Both the position numbers and the translations under genes were made by a program. Shown piece by piece: positions 34,045 through 43,173 of a DNA stretch of 64,000 nt. The stretch comes from Desulfuromonas sp964536375. GTDB taxonomy: Bacteria; Desulfobacterota; Desulfuromonadia; Desulfuromonadales; Desulfuromonadaceae. Position 1 is the stretch's first letter; every line of letters starts with the position of its first letter. The notes below the pieces were generated by a model. That model was not told the origin of the DNA, made no database searches, and was given only the letters and a program-made list of their open reading frames with translations. Location: positions 19,715 through 83,714 of the forward strand of contig CAZHXF010000002.1 of assembly GCA_964536375.1 (NCBI GenBank), in the 5' to 3' direction.

Positions 34045-35340
34045 CTATCCTTCAAAGGGATTGCGTAGTTGCACTGTTTGATCGCGCCGTGGTCCAACTG
34101 AGACTAAGGCCACTGGACAGTCTGTAATTTCCTCTAACTTTTTTAAATATGTTTTTACTTGTTCAGGGAACTCATCGTAATCAGTCACTGAACAGATATC
34201 ACATTTCCAGCCGTCAAATTCCTCATAGACCGGCTTGCACTCTTGGAGTATTTGTAGATCATGAGGGAAGTCTTCCAGCATCTCTCCGCGGTATGAATAG
34301 GCTGTACACATTTTTATAGAGTCGAGCTCACTCAGCACATCAATTTTAGTGATGGCCAGACCGCTTAAACCATTGGTACGCACGGCTTCGCGCAGAGCGA
34401 CTGCATCAAACCAACCAGTGCGGCGTGGGCGACCGGTAGTGGCACCAAATTCTGCGCCGGCTTGGCGTAGCTGCTCACCCATCTCATCCTTTAGCTCCGT
34501 TGGGAATGGTCCTTCGCCAACACGGGTTACGTATGCTTTAGAGATGCCGATAACCTCATTGATGAAGCGTGGTCCGAAGCCAGTGCCAGTACATGCACCC
34601 CCGGCAATAGTCGATGAAGAGGTGACGTAGGGGTAGGTGCCATGGTCAACGTCCAGCAGGCTGCCTTGGGCGCCTTCAAATAGGATGTTTTCGCCGTTTT
34701 TACGGCACTGATCGAGGAGCGCAGAGGTGTTGGCAAGGTATGGTGCTAGTTGTTTTCCATACTCATTGTACTCATCTAGGATTGCCTGCTCGTCGATGGG
34801 TGTTTCCTGGAGAAATTTTTCCAACAGGAAATTTTTCTCGGGTAAGAACTCTTTTACCTTCTGGGCAAAAACGTGGGGATTAACCAGATCAGATAGGCGG
34901 ATGCCGCGCCGTCCCATCTTGTCTTCGTAAGTAGGACCAATGCCGCGCCCAGTGGTGCCAATACGGCGTTCGCTCGGTTTGTTTTCGCGTGCGATGTCAA
35001 TTTTTTTATGGTAGGGCATTATTATGTGAACATTGCGATCGATAACTAATTGTGAGCTATCTTTCAGATAGCCCTTTTTCTTCAGAGCTTCTATCTCTTC
35101 CAGAAAAACATGAGGATCTAGCACTACCCCGTTGCCGATAATGCATTTTTTTCCTTCGTGGAGAATGCCGGATGGAATAAGGTGCAGTACTGTTTTTTCG
35201 TTGCCGACAACAAGGGTGTGCCCAGCATTGTTGCCACCTTGATAGCGTACAACTGCATTCGCGTTTTCCGTGTAAATATCAACAACCTTACCTTTGCCCT
35301 CGTCGCCCCATTGAGCGCCGACTACTACAACGTTAGCCAT
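34045..35340 (-). CDS. purA: Adenylosuccinate synthetase
   Basis: 431 residues. The N-terminal GTP-binding loop is VVVGAQWGDEGKGKVVD with the catalytic Asp and the partner GNNAGHT. The IMP segment includes GTTGRGIGPTYEDK, and the aspartate-binding loop is ATTGRPRRTGWFD. It makes adenylosuccinate from IMP, aspartate and GTP. It follows hisZ by 20 bases on the same strand. Confidence 0.97.
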   Translation of the reverse strand: MANVVVVGAQWGDEGKGKVVDIYTENANAVVRYQGGNNAGHTLVVGNEKTVLHLIPSGILHEGKKCIIGNGVVLDPHVFLEEIEALKKKGYLKDSSQLVIDRNVHIIMPYHKKIDIARENKPSERRIGTTGRGIGPTYEDKMGRRGIRLSDLVNPHVFAQKVKEFLPEKNFLLEKFLQETPIDEQAILDEYNEYGKQLAPYLANTSALLDQCRKNGENILFEGAQGSLLDVDHGTYPYVTSSSTIAGGACTGTGFGPRFINEVIGISKAYVTRVGEGPFPTELKDEMGEQLRQAGAEFGATTGRPRRTGWFDAVALREAVRTNGLSGLAITKIDVLSELDSIKMCTAYSYRGEMLEDFPHDLQILQECKPVYEEFDGWKCDICSVTDYDEFPEQVKTYLKKLEEITDCPVALVSVGPRRDQTVQLRNPFEG

Positions 35341-35360
35341 GTGTTTGCTCTCCTGATTGT

Positions 35361-36641
35361 TTACAAAGACGTTGTGCCGCTTACTAGCGCAGCCGTGGCA
35401 ACCTGAGTTAACACGTTGTCAGTCATAGACAGCATATCGGTATTATCCCCGGTCTTTGAAACAGTAAATAAATAACGAAAATTCATCTTATGCGCATATT
35501 GTTTGTTGGTCTCTGGGTTGTATTCTCCAATGCAAGCCGAATAGCCATGTTTGCGTAAAGCTGATGCTAATGATAGCGCTGATGTACAGTCTGCGCTTTT
35601 GGAGACAACAAGCGCATCCACGCCAGGTTGTACTGTCTCACTGAGTTGTTGAGACATGGAAAAAAGTAAATTCAATAGATTGAAGGCGAACCCGGTAGCC
35701 GGAGCGCTACAGCCATAAATATCGGTTAAGTGGTCATAACGACCACCGAGGCATACGGCTTTGCCAAAACCTGTAAGAAAGCCTTGAAAGGTAATGCCGG
35801 TATAGTAATCAAGACCACGCAGTTCGCCAAGGTCAATGGTGATGTGGTCGTTGACCCCATAAAAATCAAGGATCTGTAGTGTCTTGTGCAGATTTTCCAA
35901 GGCTTTCTTGGAGCGATCATTGGTGACAACTTGTGAGGCGCGATCCAGTACCTCTTTGCCACCAAACAGGCGCGTTAGAGCCATGATCTCTTCGCAATTT
36001 TCTGCCGCTACCGGCAGTTTTTCTAGTTGCAGCTTCAGCCCTGAAGTATCTTTATGCAGAATGCTGGTGTGCAGACTGTTTATTTGGGCACTGGTCAGGC
36101 TCAGGGTATCGAGTACTCCGCGGTAAAATTCAACCTGACCAATATCAATGGTGTACTGTGGCGCTTGCAATGTGCTGAGACACTCCAAGGCTATGGCGAT
36201 CATCTCGGCATCGGCCTGCGGGCCAGAGTGACCGATAAGCTCAACTCCAGATTGGAAAATTTCCCGATCTTTGCCAGCCTGCTGTTCTGTGTGCTGTAGT
36301 ACCCGACATGAATAGCTTAAGCGTTGAGGTAGTGGTGCGTTGTGCATTCGTGTCGCGAATACTCGGGCAATCTGCGGTGTTATGTCGGGCGGAAAGGCTA
36401 ACATGTAGCCGCTCTGGCGGTCATCAAAGCGCAGGGTGCTGTCTTTCAGTTCATTGCCGAGCCCACGTTCGAGTACGTGCAGGAACTCAAGCGATGGTGG
36501 TGTTACTGGCTGGAAACCCCATTGTTTGAATACCTGATGCAGAGTGCTTTTCAAGTGCTCAATTTTTACTGCGTTAACTGGAAGAAAATCTTTAACGCCC
36601 TTGGGTATCATCGCTTCAAAAGGTGTAGTGTCCTGATTCAT
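35361..36641 (-). CDS. hisZ: ATP phosphoribosyltransferase regulatory subunit
   Basis: 426 residues, a histidyl-tRNA synthetase-like fold (motif 2-like RLSYSCRVLQHT, and LDYYTGITFQGF) lacking the anticodon-binding domain. Paralogues of this kind are HisZ, which activate the short form of HisG in the first step of histidine synthesis. The start at 36641 gives MNQDTTPFEAMIPKGVKDFLP with a GAAAGAGA site; a TTG 18 bases upstream is possible. The gene sits between serA and purA. Confidence 0.9.
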   Translation of the reverse strand: MNQDTTPFEAMIPKGVKDFLPVNAVKIEHLKSTLHQVFKQWGFQPVTPPSLEFLHVLERGLGNELKDSTLRFDDRQSGYMLAFPPDITPQIARVFATRMHNAPLPQRLSYSCRVLQHTEQQAGKDREIFQSGVELIGHSGPQADAEMIAIALECLSTLQAPQYTIDIGQVEFYRGVLDTLSLTSAQINSLHTSILHKDTSGLKLQLEKLPVAAENCEEIMALTRLFGGKEVLDRASQVVTNDRSKKALENLHKTLQILDFYGVNDHITIDLGELRGLDYYTGITFQGFLTGFGKAVCLGGRYDHLTDIYGCSAPATGFAFNLLNLLFSMSQQLSETVQPGVDALVVSKSADCTSALSLASALRKHGYSACIGEYNPETNKQYAHKMNFRYLFTVSKTGDNTDMLSMTDNVLTQVATAALVSGTTSL

Positions 36642-36688
36642 CAATCTCTTTCTTGCCAAAATATTTGGCTGCTGCTGATCCCGGTTGA

Positions 36689-38293
36689 TTAGATTGCCTG
36701 TTGTTCAGGTAGCTCAATCTGAATGGCCGAAATAATGTTGTCGTGTTGTTGCAGTTGTTTCATGGTCGCATCAGAAATTTTTTGATCAATGGTAAGTAGC
36801 GATATTGCTGTGCCGTTTATTTTGCTGCGGGATAAATTCATCATGGCTACATTAATATTTTCGTCGGCCATCATAGTGCCGAGCAACGCTACCACGCCGG
36901 GGCGGTCATTGTTTTTTACTACCAGAATATGCCCGGCTGGTATGGCCTCGACCGAGTAGCCATCGACTCCCACTATGCGCCCCTCATTGTTGTGAAATAT
37001 TGCCCCCTGCACAGATTGGCTTCCCTGTACTCCGTCAATGGTTAACTTGATCATATTGGAAAATCCGGCGGCTATATTGCTGCGTATTTCACTTACCGTA
37101 ATACCGCGGTCACGAATAATGTGCGGAGCGTTAACGTAATTTATGCGTGGACCGATAATCGGGGTTAGCAACCCTTTTAAAATGGCAGAAGTTATCGGTT
37201 CCGTCGATTGTTGAATTAGGGTGCCAGAGTATTCAATGGAGATGCTGCCAAAGGGTTTCTTCTCCAGCAGTTGCGCCAAGAAAGCCCCCATTTTTTCTCC
37301 CAGCGCTAAGTACGGACGCAGGGCGTCAAGCAGGTCAGAGCTGACGGATGGTACGTTTAGCGCGTTGCGCACAATCCCGGTGGTCAGAAAGTTGATCACC
37401 TGGTGAGCGGCTTGAGTTGTCACATTTATTTGTGCATCTACTGTTGCTGCGCGCATATGCGGTGTGTAGATTACGTTGGGCATCGAAAGTAGTGGATTGT
37501 TGGGCATGGGTGGTTCTTTAGTAAAGGTATCTAGCGCGGCCCCAGCTAAAATGCCATTCTTCAAGGCTTCAACCATGTCCTCTTCATTGACTAATCCACC
37601 GAGGGCGCAATTCACTAAACGGCAGCTTGGTTTGAGACGGCTGAAGGTCTCGGCGTTGAATAGTTGATCGGTCTCGTTGTTGAGCGGTACATGCAGCGAA
37701 ATAAAGTCAGAACTTTGCAGCAAGGTGTCGAACGATACGTTGCTGGCCCCTAGGCGTTTTATCACATCTTCCGAAAGATATGGGTCGTATAGGTTAACGT
37801 TCATGTGCAGACCATGTGCGTATTCAATAACTTTGCGCCCGATCTTGCCGCCGCCAATGACGCCGAGAGTTTTGCCACTGATTTCGGTGCCGATAAATTT
37901 AGCTGAACTCCACTGCCCCTGACGTACTGAAATGTAAGCTTGTGGAATCATTCGTGCTAAGGCCAGCATCATAGCGATAGCATGTTCAGCAATAGTTGTG
38001 GTGCTGCCTGTCGGGGTGTTGGTGACCACGATGCCGTATCTGTTGGCGGCATCTATATCGATATTTTCTACACCTATTCCGGCGCGCGCGATTATTTTTA
38101 ACTTGGGCGCTGCTGCTAGAAGTTCTGCGGTAATAGCGGTGCCGCCGCGTACCAGTAAGGCGTCAACCTCACCAATGGCGTCAAGTAATGCGCTAGGGCT
38201 GATTCCAGGTCGGTAATCAACAGTAATATCTGCGGCAGCGGAGAGGATTTGCAGCCCGTCGGCAGAAAAATTGTCAGAGATGAGAACTCGCAA
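36689..38293 (-). CDS. serA: D-3-phosphoglycerate dehydrogenase (SerA), with atypical active site
   Basis: 534 residues. The domains are a catalytic domain, a nucleotide-binding domain with GVIGGGKIGRKV (144-155), an intervening ASB domain (about 310-450) and a C-terminal ACT domain (about 460-530, HILVVKNNDRPGV). The layout and length match type 1 SerA, first step of serine synthesis. The catalytic Glu (E260) and His (H279 in TPHM) are present. However, the substrate-binding catalytic arginine of the NCARGG motif is leucine here (NCALGG, L231), and HLGAST is HMRAAT. The start is TTG at 38293 behind AAGGAT. It precedes hisZ and purA on the same strand. Confidence 0.88.
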   Translation of the reverse strand: MRVLISDNFSADGLQILSAAADITVDYRPGISPSALLDAIGEVDALLVRGGTAITAELLAAAPKLKIIARAGIGVENIDIDAANRYGIVVTNTPTGSTTTIAEHAIAMMLALARMIPQAYISVRQGQWSSAKFIGTEISGKTLGVIGGGKIGRKVIEYAHGLHMNVNLYDPYLSEDVIKRLGASNVSFDTLLQSSDFISLHVPLNNETDQLFNAETFSRLKPSCRLVNCALGGLVNEEDMVEALKNGILAGAALDTFTKEPPMPNNPLLSMPNVIYTPHMRAATVDAQINVTTQAAHQVINFLTTGIVRNALNVPSVSSDLLDALRPYLALGEKMGAFLAQLLEKKPFGSISIEYSGTLIQQSTEPITSAILKGLLTPIIGPRINYVNAPHIIRDRGITVSEIRSNIAAGFSNMIKLTIDGVQGSQSVQGAIFHNNEGRIVGVDGYSVEAIPAGHILVVKNNDRPGVVALLGTMMADENINVAMMNLSRSKINGTAISLLTIDQKISDATMKQLQQHDNIISAIQIELPEQQAI

Positions 38294-38436
38294 GAGAATC
38301 CTTAATGGCGAAAAAGTACTGTAATTGACGCACCAGTACAAGGTTGCACAACAGTAGGAAACTAGCAACAGGTTGGTAGCATGTCAAGATGAAAGCAGGT
38401 AATTTTAGGAGTATCAAGGTAGTTAAGATTTGTAGC

Positions 38437-38471
38437 ATAAAAAAACCTCACTATCAGAAGATAGTGAGGTT
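38437..38471 (-). terminator. Intrinsic terminator of the cold-shock gene
   Basis: Perfect 12-bp stem AACCTCACTATC (38444-38455) with GATAGTGAGGTT (38460-38471), tetraloop AGAA, with a T-run on the minus strand. Confidence 0.9.
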
Positions 38472-38496
38472 CCATGTTTTTGATTTTACTAGAATG

Positions 38497-38697
38497 TTAC
38501 AGTTTTACAACATTAGCAGCCTGAGGACCCTTTTGGCCGTCAGTAATTTCAAACTCTACGCGATCACCTTCAGCTAGAGATTTAAAGCCATCTCCACCAA
38601 TTGCTGAAAAGTGAACGAAAACATCAGGACCGCCGTCTTGCTCAATGAAACCAAAACCTTTTGCGTCATTGAACCATTTTACTGCACCTTGTGCCAT
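38497..38697 (-). CDS. Cold-shock domain protein
   Basis: 66 residues, a single cold-shock domain. It begins MAQGAVKWFNDAKGFGFIEQDGG, containing the RNP1-type KGFGFI, then VFVHFSAI (RNP2). Such proteins bind single-stranded RNA and act as RNA chaperones or anti-terminators. A perfect AGGAG lies nine bases before the ATG. The long leader is structured (separate entry). It stands alone between serA and the ferredoxin gene. Confidence 0.95.
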   Translation of the reverse strand: MAQGAVKWFNDAKGFGFIEQDGGPDVFVHFSAIGGDGFKSLAEGDRVEFEITDGQKGPQAANVVKL

Positions 38698-38741
38698 TGT
38701 GTCTTACTCCTTTATTTGCCGGCAGTGCCGGTATATATCTG

Positions 38742-38816
38742 GTGTTTTCAGCCGAAGCTCTGTGGTGCGTCATCGTACCGTTCAATCAAAAGAGCCTCGT
38801 ACTAAACTGAAAACAC
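38742..38816 (-). promoter_or_regulatory. Nested stem-loop in the cold-shock gene leader
   Basis: Three stems nest inside each other: GTGTTTTCAG (38742-38751) with CTGAAAACAC (38807-38816), CGAAGCTCT (38753-38761) with AGAGCCTCG (38791-38799, one G-T pair), and GGTGCG (38764-38769) with CGTACC (38774-38779). On the minus strand this lies about 45-120 bases before the start codon. A temperature-responsive leader, as in E. coli cspA, is a reasonable guess. Confidence 0.55.
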
Positions 38817-38912
38817 AAAGGAAGATAACATGAATACTAAAGATAACGCAAGGGGAAAGCGTTATATGATTTTAAGAATGGTTTATTGTTTGCGGATGGT
38901 GGGGGCTTGGGG

Positions 38913-38965
38913 GATGTAACTAAAAAAAAGCGAGGGTAAAATCCCTCGCTTTTTTTAGTTACATC
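38913..38965 (-). terminator. Long-stem terminator of the ferredoxin gene
   Basis: GATGTAACT plus an A-run and GCGAGGG (38913-38936) pairs with CCCTCGC, a T-run and AGTTACATC (38943-38965), nearly perfect over 23 bp. It lies 20 bases past the ferredoxin stop. Confidence 0.88.
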
Positions 38966-38984
38966 TTGGTTATCGCTGATGGAA

Positions 38985-39155
38985 TTAACCTTCAGCGATA
39001 GCGCCTACTGGGCAGGTGTCAGCACAAGCACCACAATCTGTGCAAAGTTCTGGGTTGATCATATAGTGCTCATCACCTTCAGAAATTGCTTCTACCGGGC
39101 ATGCATCTACGCAAGCACCACAGCTAGTGCAGTCTTCACCAATTACATAAGCCAT
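38985..39155 (-). CDS. 2[4Fe-4S] ferredoxin
   Basis: 56 residues beginning MAYVIGEDCTSCGACVDACP. It has two complete CxxCxxCxxxCP motifs: C9, C12, C15, C19 and C38, C41, C44, C48. This is the small clostridial-type ferredoxin, a low-potential electron carrier and a natural partner for the pyruvate:ferredoxin oxidoreductase at 59-62.5 kb. AAGGAG precedes the ATG. It is short and easily missed by ORF length cut-offs; the plus-strand frame over it is a shadow. Confidence 0.95.
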   Translation of the reverse strand: MAYVIGEDCTSCGACVDACPVEAISEGDEHYMINPELCTDCGACADTCPVGAIAEG

Positions 39156-39262
39156 TTTTATTCTCCTTTAAATTGAATTTAATGCAGGGTTTCCCCTTCG
39201 CCAACAAACAGGTTTCAATATACAGATTTTATGTTGCTTGTCTAGTAAAAAAGATGTGTTTT

Positions 39263-41437
39263 TTAGCTCAGCCGAATACCGATCTGGTAAACCAGTGTTG
39301 CCAATAAAAAGGCGATACTACTGTTGAATATCAGTGCAAAACACGCCCATTTCCAGCTTGATTCACGCGCCATAACAACGAGAGTAACAAAGCACGGAGC
39401 ATAGAGTAATACGAACAGCATAGCACTTATGGCGGCAACTTTATTCCATTGGGGATCAGCGGCTATGCGTTGCGATAAGGTGGTAGTGTTGGCGCTTTCA
39501 ACTTCACCTAAGGAGTAAGCAGTTCCTAGGGTGGAAACAATCAATTCTTTAGCTGCAACGCCTCCGAGGAGGGCGATATTGGTGCGCCAGTCAAAACCAG
39601 CCAGTTTGCTTATCGGTTCTAGCATGGTGCCCAGTTGACCGGCGGCTGAATTCTTCAATATGGTTGCACTGTGTTGGCTTTCTAATTGCCCAAGAGAGAT
39701 GTCAAGAATCTGGCGTTGCTGTGTAGTGTTGCTGTGGCTAATGGCAACTTGCAGCTGTTGTTTTTGGTGCTGGTAAGCCTCTAGCTGCTGCTCAGAGGGG
39801 CCGGGGAAAGTCATCCCTGCCCAGAGTAATATGGAGATTGCCAGGATTACTGTTCCTGCTTTTTTGATGTATTCGGCAGTGCGCTCCCACGTGTGAATCA
39901 TGACTCCCTGTAGCGTAGGCCAGCGATAAGGGGGCAGTTCCATAACAAAGGGGGTAGACTCTCCCCTGATTAGAGTGGAGCGCAGTAAGCGCGCCACCAA
40001 TAACGCCATGATCCAGGCAACCAAAGTGATGGAAAACATGATCAGTGCGCGGTATTCGGCAAAAAAAGCACCGATCAATAGTATGAAAACCGGTATTTTT
40101 GCACCACACGGCATAAATGGGGCAGTAAGGATGGTCGCTAACTTTTCGCGTGGACTGCGTAATGTGCGCGCTGCCATGACGCCAGGGACGGCACAGCCGC
40201 CAGCAATACCGCCGGAAATAATAAACGGCATGACGGAGCTGCCGTGCAGACCGAAGGTGCGAAACACTTTGTCCATCATGTAGGCGACGCGGGCCATGTA
40301 GCCGGAATCTTCCAGAAAGGCGATCATAATAAACATGATCATGATCAGCGGGACAAAACTGAGGATGCCACCGACACCGTCAATAACCCCTGACACCAAC
40401 ATGGACTGGAAATGCCCCGGCGGGACTATTGTTTTAGCAAGGTCAGCTATCAGCGTAAACAAGCGGTTTAGCAGTTGCATCGGGTAATCACCCAGAGCAA
40501 AGGTGATTTGGAACATGGCATAAAGCATAAACATCATGATACTGGGACCGAGCACTCTATGGGTTAAAACTTTATCTAGGTTGTCGGTAATGTCGAGGCG
40601 TGCATCGGTTGTGGGAATTGTGAGTACATCCTTACGTAACAGTGCATGGATGAAACCGTAGCGGTAGTCGGCAATTATCGCTTCTGGAAAAGTGTGTAAA
40701 GTTTTTTCACAGTGGACGCGTAGATTTTCAACTATCTGTTGTAGTTCTGTGGTGGTTTGATGATCAACTGCCCCTTTTTCGATAAGGTCATCGTCGCCCT
40801 CTAGAAATTTTATTGCTGTCCAGCGCGCCGGATAGCGAGTGGTTAAAAAAGAACGTTTAGCTATCAGCTGCTCCATCTCATCCAATACCGGGTCGACGTC
40901 AGGGCCATAAGATAGGCGCAGCGGTTGCCACGCGCCGTGGTGTTGTTCGCTGCTGAGAATTGCTTGATGTAATAGCTCCTGTTTGCCTTCACCGTTGCGC
41001 GCGACAGTAGGACAGACCGCGCTATTAAGTGCTTCGGATAACGCCTCTACATTGATGGTGATCCCCTTGCTGCGCACATCGTCCATCATATTTAGTGCTA
41101 CCACCACCGGAATGCCAAGTTCGAGAAATTGCACGGTTAAATAAAGGTGGCGCTCTAATTTGGTGGCGTCAACCACATTGACTACAACATCGGGACGTTC
41201 TTCAACCAACACTTGACGTGATACCAACTCTTCCTGGGTATATGCCGTCAGAGAATAGCAACCGGGCAAATCAATTATATTGAGCTGACTGTCGGCAAAT
41301 TTTATGGTGCCCTCTTTGCGCTCGACAGTGATGCCGGGGTAGTTTCCTACGTGGTGGTGTGAGCCGGTGACGGTATTGAATAGGGTGGTTTTGCCAGAGT
41401 TTGGGTTGCCAGCAAAGGCTATGGTGCAAGTTTTCAT
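39263..41437 (-). CDS. feoB: Ferrous iron transport protein B
   Basis: 724 residues. An N-terminal G-protein domain has GNPNSGKT (10-17), GNYPGITVE (31-39), DLPG (56-59) and NMMD. It is followed by the helical insertion domain and about eight membrane helices with the two Gate motifs (FLEDSGYMARVAYMMD, PFMPCGAKIPVF). It imports Fe(II) across the inner membrane. Its start overlaps the feoA stop by four bases (ATGA). Confidence 0.96.
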   Translation of the reverse strand: MKTCTIAFAGNPNSGKTTLFNTVTGSHHHVGNYPGITVERKEGTIKFADSQLNIIDLPGCYSLTAYTQEELVSRQVLVEERPDVVVNVVDATKLERHLYLTVQFLELGIPVVVALNMMDDVRSKGITINVEALSEALNSAVCPTVARNGEGKQELLHQAILSSEQHHGAWQPLRLSYGPDVDPVLDEMEQLIAKRSFLTTRYPARWTAIKFLEGDDDLIEKGAVDHQTTTELQQIVENLRVHCEKTLHTFPEAIIADYRYGFIHALLRKDVLTIPTTDARLDITDNLDKVLTHRVLGPSIMMFMLYAMFQITFALGDYPMQLLNRLFTLIADLAKTIVPPGHFQSMLVSGVIDGVGGILSFVPLIMIMFIMIAFLEDSGYMARVAYMMDKVFRTFGLHGSSVMPFIISGGIAGGCAVPGVMAARTLRSPREKLATILTAPFMPCGAKIPVFILLIGAFFAEYRALIMFSITLVAWIMALLVARLLRSTLIRGESTPFVMELPPYRWPTLQGVMIHTWERTAEYIKKAGTVILAISILLWAGMTFPGPSEQQLEAYQHQKQQLQVAISHSNTTQQRQILDISLGQLESQHSATILKNSAAGQLGTMLEPISKLAGFDWRTNIALLGGVAAKELIVSTLGTAYSLGEVESANTTTLSQRIAADPQWNKVAAISAMLFVLLYAPCFVTLVVMARESSWKWACFALIFNSSIAFLLATLVYQIGIRLS

Positions 41438-41676
41438 GCCGAAGGTTCTTTCATGTCTACGTAAATGTAATCTGCTTCATTGTTGCGCAGAGTGAGGGTG
41501 AAACCGCGCAGGCGCATTGCCACCGGATCTTTCAGCGGTGCCCGACCAACGATCTCTATTTCGGTGCCGATAACCAAACCCATATCGCGTAACCTGCGCC
41601 CCATCTCGCCGCCAGCGTTGACTGTAGTTACTGTAGCCTTATCGTGAACCTTAAGTTGACGTAAAGAGCAGATCAT
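41434..41676 (-). CDS. feoA: Ferrous iron transport protein A
   Basis: 80 residues, a small SH3-like cytoplasmic protein (GGEMGRRLRDMGLVIGTEIEIVGRAPLKDPVAMRLRG pattern is split across the FeoA core). It supports FeoB function and is first in the operon. A Fur-box-like dyad lies 40-55 bases upstream. Confidence 0.93.
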   Translation of the reverse strand: MICSLRQLKVHDKATVTTVNAGGEMGRRLRDMGLVIGTEIEIVGRAPLKDPVAMRLRGFTLTLRNNEADYIYVDMKEPSA

Positions 41677-41710
41677 GATTTTCTTTGTCCTGTCTTGCTT
41701 CGATGTAATT

Positions 41711-41734
41711 GATTTTGAAAGTAGTTTTCATTAT
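41711..41734 (-). promoter_or_regulatory. Fur-box-like dyad upstream of feoAB
   Basis: The sequence TTGAAAGTAGTTTTCATT (41715-41732) has the TGAAA-N4-TTTCA symmetry of Fur boxes reported for related bacteria (TGAAAATNATTTTCA type). Its place just upstream of feoA fits iron-repressed expression. Confidence 0.55.
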
Positions 41735-41841
41735 GTAATTTGTCGTGCAAGCAGTCAATGATAATGGTGCTGAGAAATTTTGCAAGTTATGTTTGCTTGG
41801 CAGTCGAGTTTTTGCCGGATATGTATAAGGAGGCGACGTTA

Positions 41842-42540
41842 ATGCAGGGAGATAGGATGGACAAACCTGATAGGTTGATATTGCTGCCCGGTTTGGCAGC
41901 AGACGAACGGATGTACGCCCAGCTTAAAGATCTGCCTGTGCCGCTGATAACTCCGCGCTTATTGATTCCGCAACGTCAAGAAACTATGCCGGCATACGCT
42001 TTGCGCCACGTTCAGTGGCTAAACATCAGTGCCAACGACGTAGTTGGTGGTTGTTCGTTTGGCAGTATGGTAGCCAGTGAAATTTGTCGCCAACGCTCAA
42101 CGCGCGGATTAATTTTACTCAGTGGCGCTTTGTCATCTAGCACCTTGGCACCATCGGCGCAAAAACTTAAGGTTGTGAACAATTTTATCCCTTATGCCAT
42201 TGCTCGCCAAATAATTATGAGCTCGAAATTTTTGCGTGCAGTTTTTGGCGCCAGTGATGCCGATAAATTTGAGCTGGCGCGCCAGATGATAGCCGACACG
42301 CCGCGGGAATTATTATTGCGCGGCAGCCGGTTGGCAACAGGTTATATAGGTGATATGGCACGAGCACCGCTTAAATGTAGCGTATTTGCTCTACATGGTG
42401 GGCAGGATCGCGTTCTGTCTGCTCCAGATGTTGAGGATTGCAATATTATTGCCGATGCCGGTCATGGCATGGTTATTTCTCATCCTGAGCAAGTGGAGGC
42501 TTTTTTGCGCCAGGTGTTGGTACAGCTGGCTACCCGGTAG
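41842..42540 (+). CDS. Alpha/beta hydrolase family protein
   Basis: 232 residues. After a first strand with LILLPGLAADERMY (oxyanion region), the nucleophile elbow is GGCSFGSM, with serine in the GxSxG motif. A late aspartate (HGGQDRVL) and histidine (DAGHGMVISHPE) complete a plausible triad. The start at 41842 follows AAGGAGG eight bases upstream; a longer frame from 41740 is not needed. It is probably a cytoplasmic esterase or thioesterase; the substrate is unknown. Confidence 0.8.
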   Translation: MQGDRMDKPDRLILLPGLAADERMYAQLKDLPVPLITPRLLIPQRQETMPAYALRHVQWLNISANDVVGGCSFGSMVASEICRQRSTRGLILLSGALSSSTLAPSAQKLKVVNNFIPYAIARQIIMSSKFLRAVFGASDADKFELARQMIADTPRELLLRGSRLATGYIGDMARAPLKCSVFALHGGQDRVLSAPDVEDCNIIADAGHGMVISHPEQVEAFLRQVLVQLATR

Positions 42541-42587
42541 CTAAGGTTAGTTGTTTAAGCTGGTTACAGTAGCTCGAGTATTATCGA

Positions 42588-42971
42588 CTATTTGTTGAAC
42601 TTATTGGCCAAAGCGGCAAAAGGTGAATGATTCAGAGTTGGTTTGGTTATCTCTCCTGGTTTTTCTGTTGCATACTGTTGCTCCACTTCACGAATATGTT
42701 CCTGATCATGGCAATAGATGCATAACAGTTCCCAGTTGCTGCCATCGCTAGGATTGTTGTCATGATTGTGATCCTTGTGGTGGACTGTTAGCTCGCGTAC
42801 TTTTTTGCCCTCGAATTCGCGCGTGCAGCGCCCGCATATCCACGGAAATAGTTTCAGAGCCTGTTCACGATAACCCGCCTGATGTTGCGCGTGTTCATGG
42901 CGTATTTGTTCCAATATCTGCTCGGGGCTACGCTGTTTGCTGCTGTTATTTTGGTCTCTGTTGCCAGTCAT
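42588..42971 (-). CDS. HNH nuclease-domain protein (YajD-like)
   Basis: 127 residues. A zinc-type HNH core: CGRCTREFEG, then LTVHHKDHNHDNNPSDGSNWELLCIYCHDQEH with the HH, N and H residues and two CxxC pairs. Proteins like E. coli YajD share this layout; their role is not known. It is convergent with the hydrolase gene. Confidence 0.85.
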   Translation of the reverse strand: MTGNRDQNNSSKQRSPEQILEQIRHEHAQHQAGYREQALKLFPWICGRCTREFEGKKVRELTVHHKDHNHDNNPSDGSNWELLCIYCHDQEHIREVEQQYATEKPGEITKPTLNHSPFAALANKFNK

Positions 42972-43173
42972 TGTTTTGCCTCGTTAAATTCTCGTGTGTA
43001 TTCAGTGTACAATGTCTATATTTTACCTGTTTCTCTGCACAAAAAAAAGAGCTTTTATTCTCCGTTTAGAGTAGATTGCCAGCCTGCTTTTCCTCTGACA
43101 ACTGGTTTGTGTGCGCAGAGGTGCTACACTACTTCACGAGAGTAAAAAAATATCTACAAACCTCAGGGAGCCT

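Noticed and set aside
38979..39176. 65-codon plus-strand ORF
   Set aside because: It is the antisense shadow of the minus-strand 2[4Fe-4S] ferredoxin, whose cysteine motifs and ribosome binding site are unmistakable.
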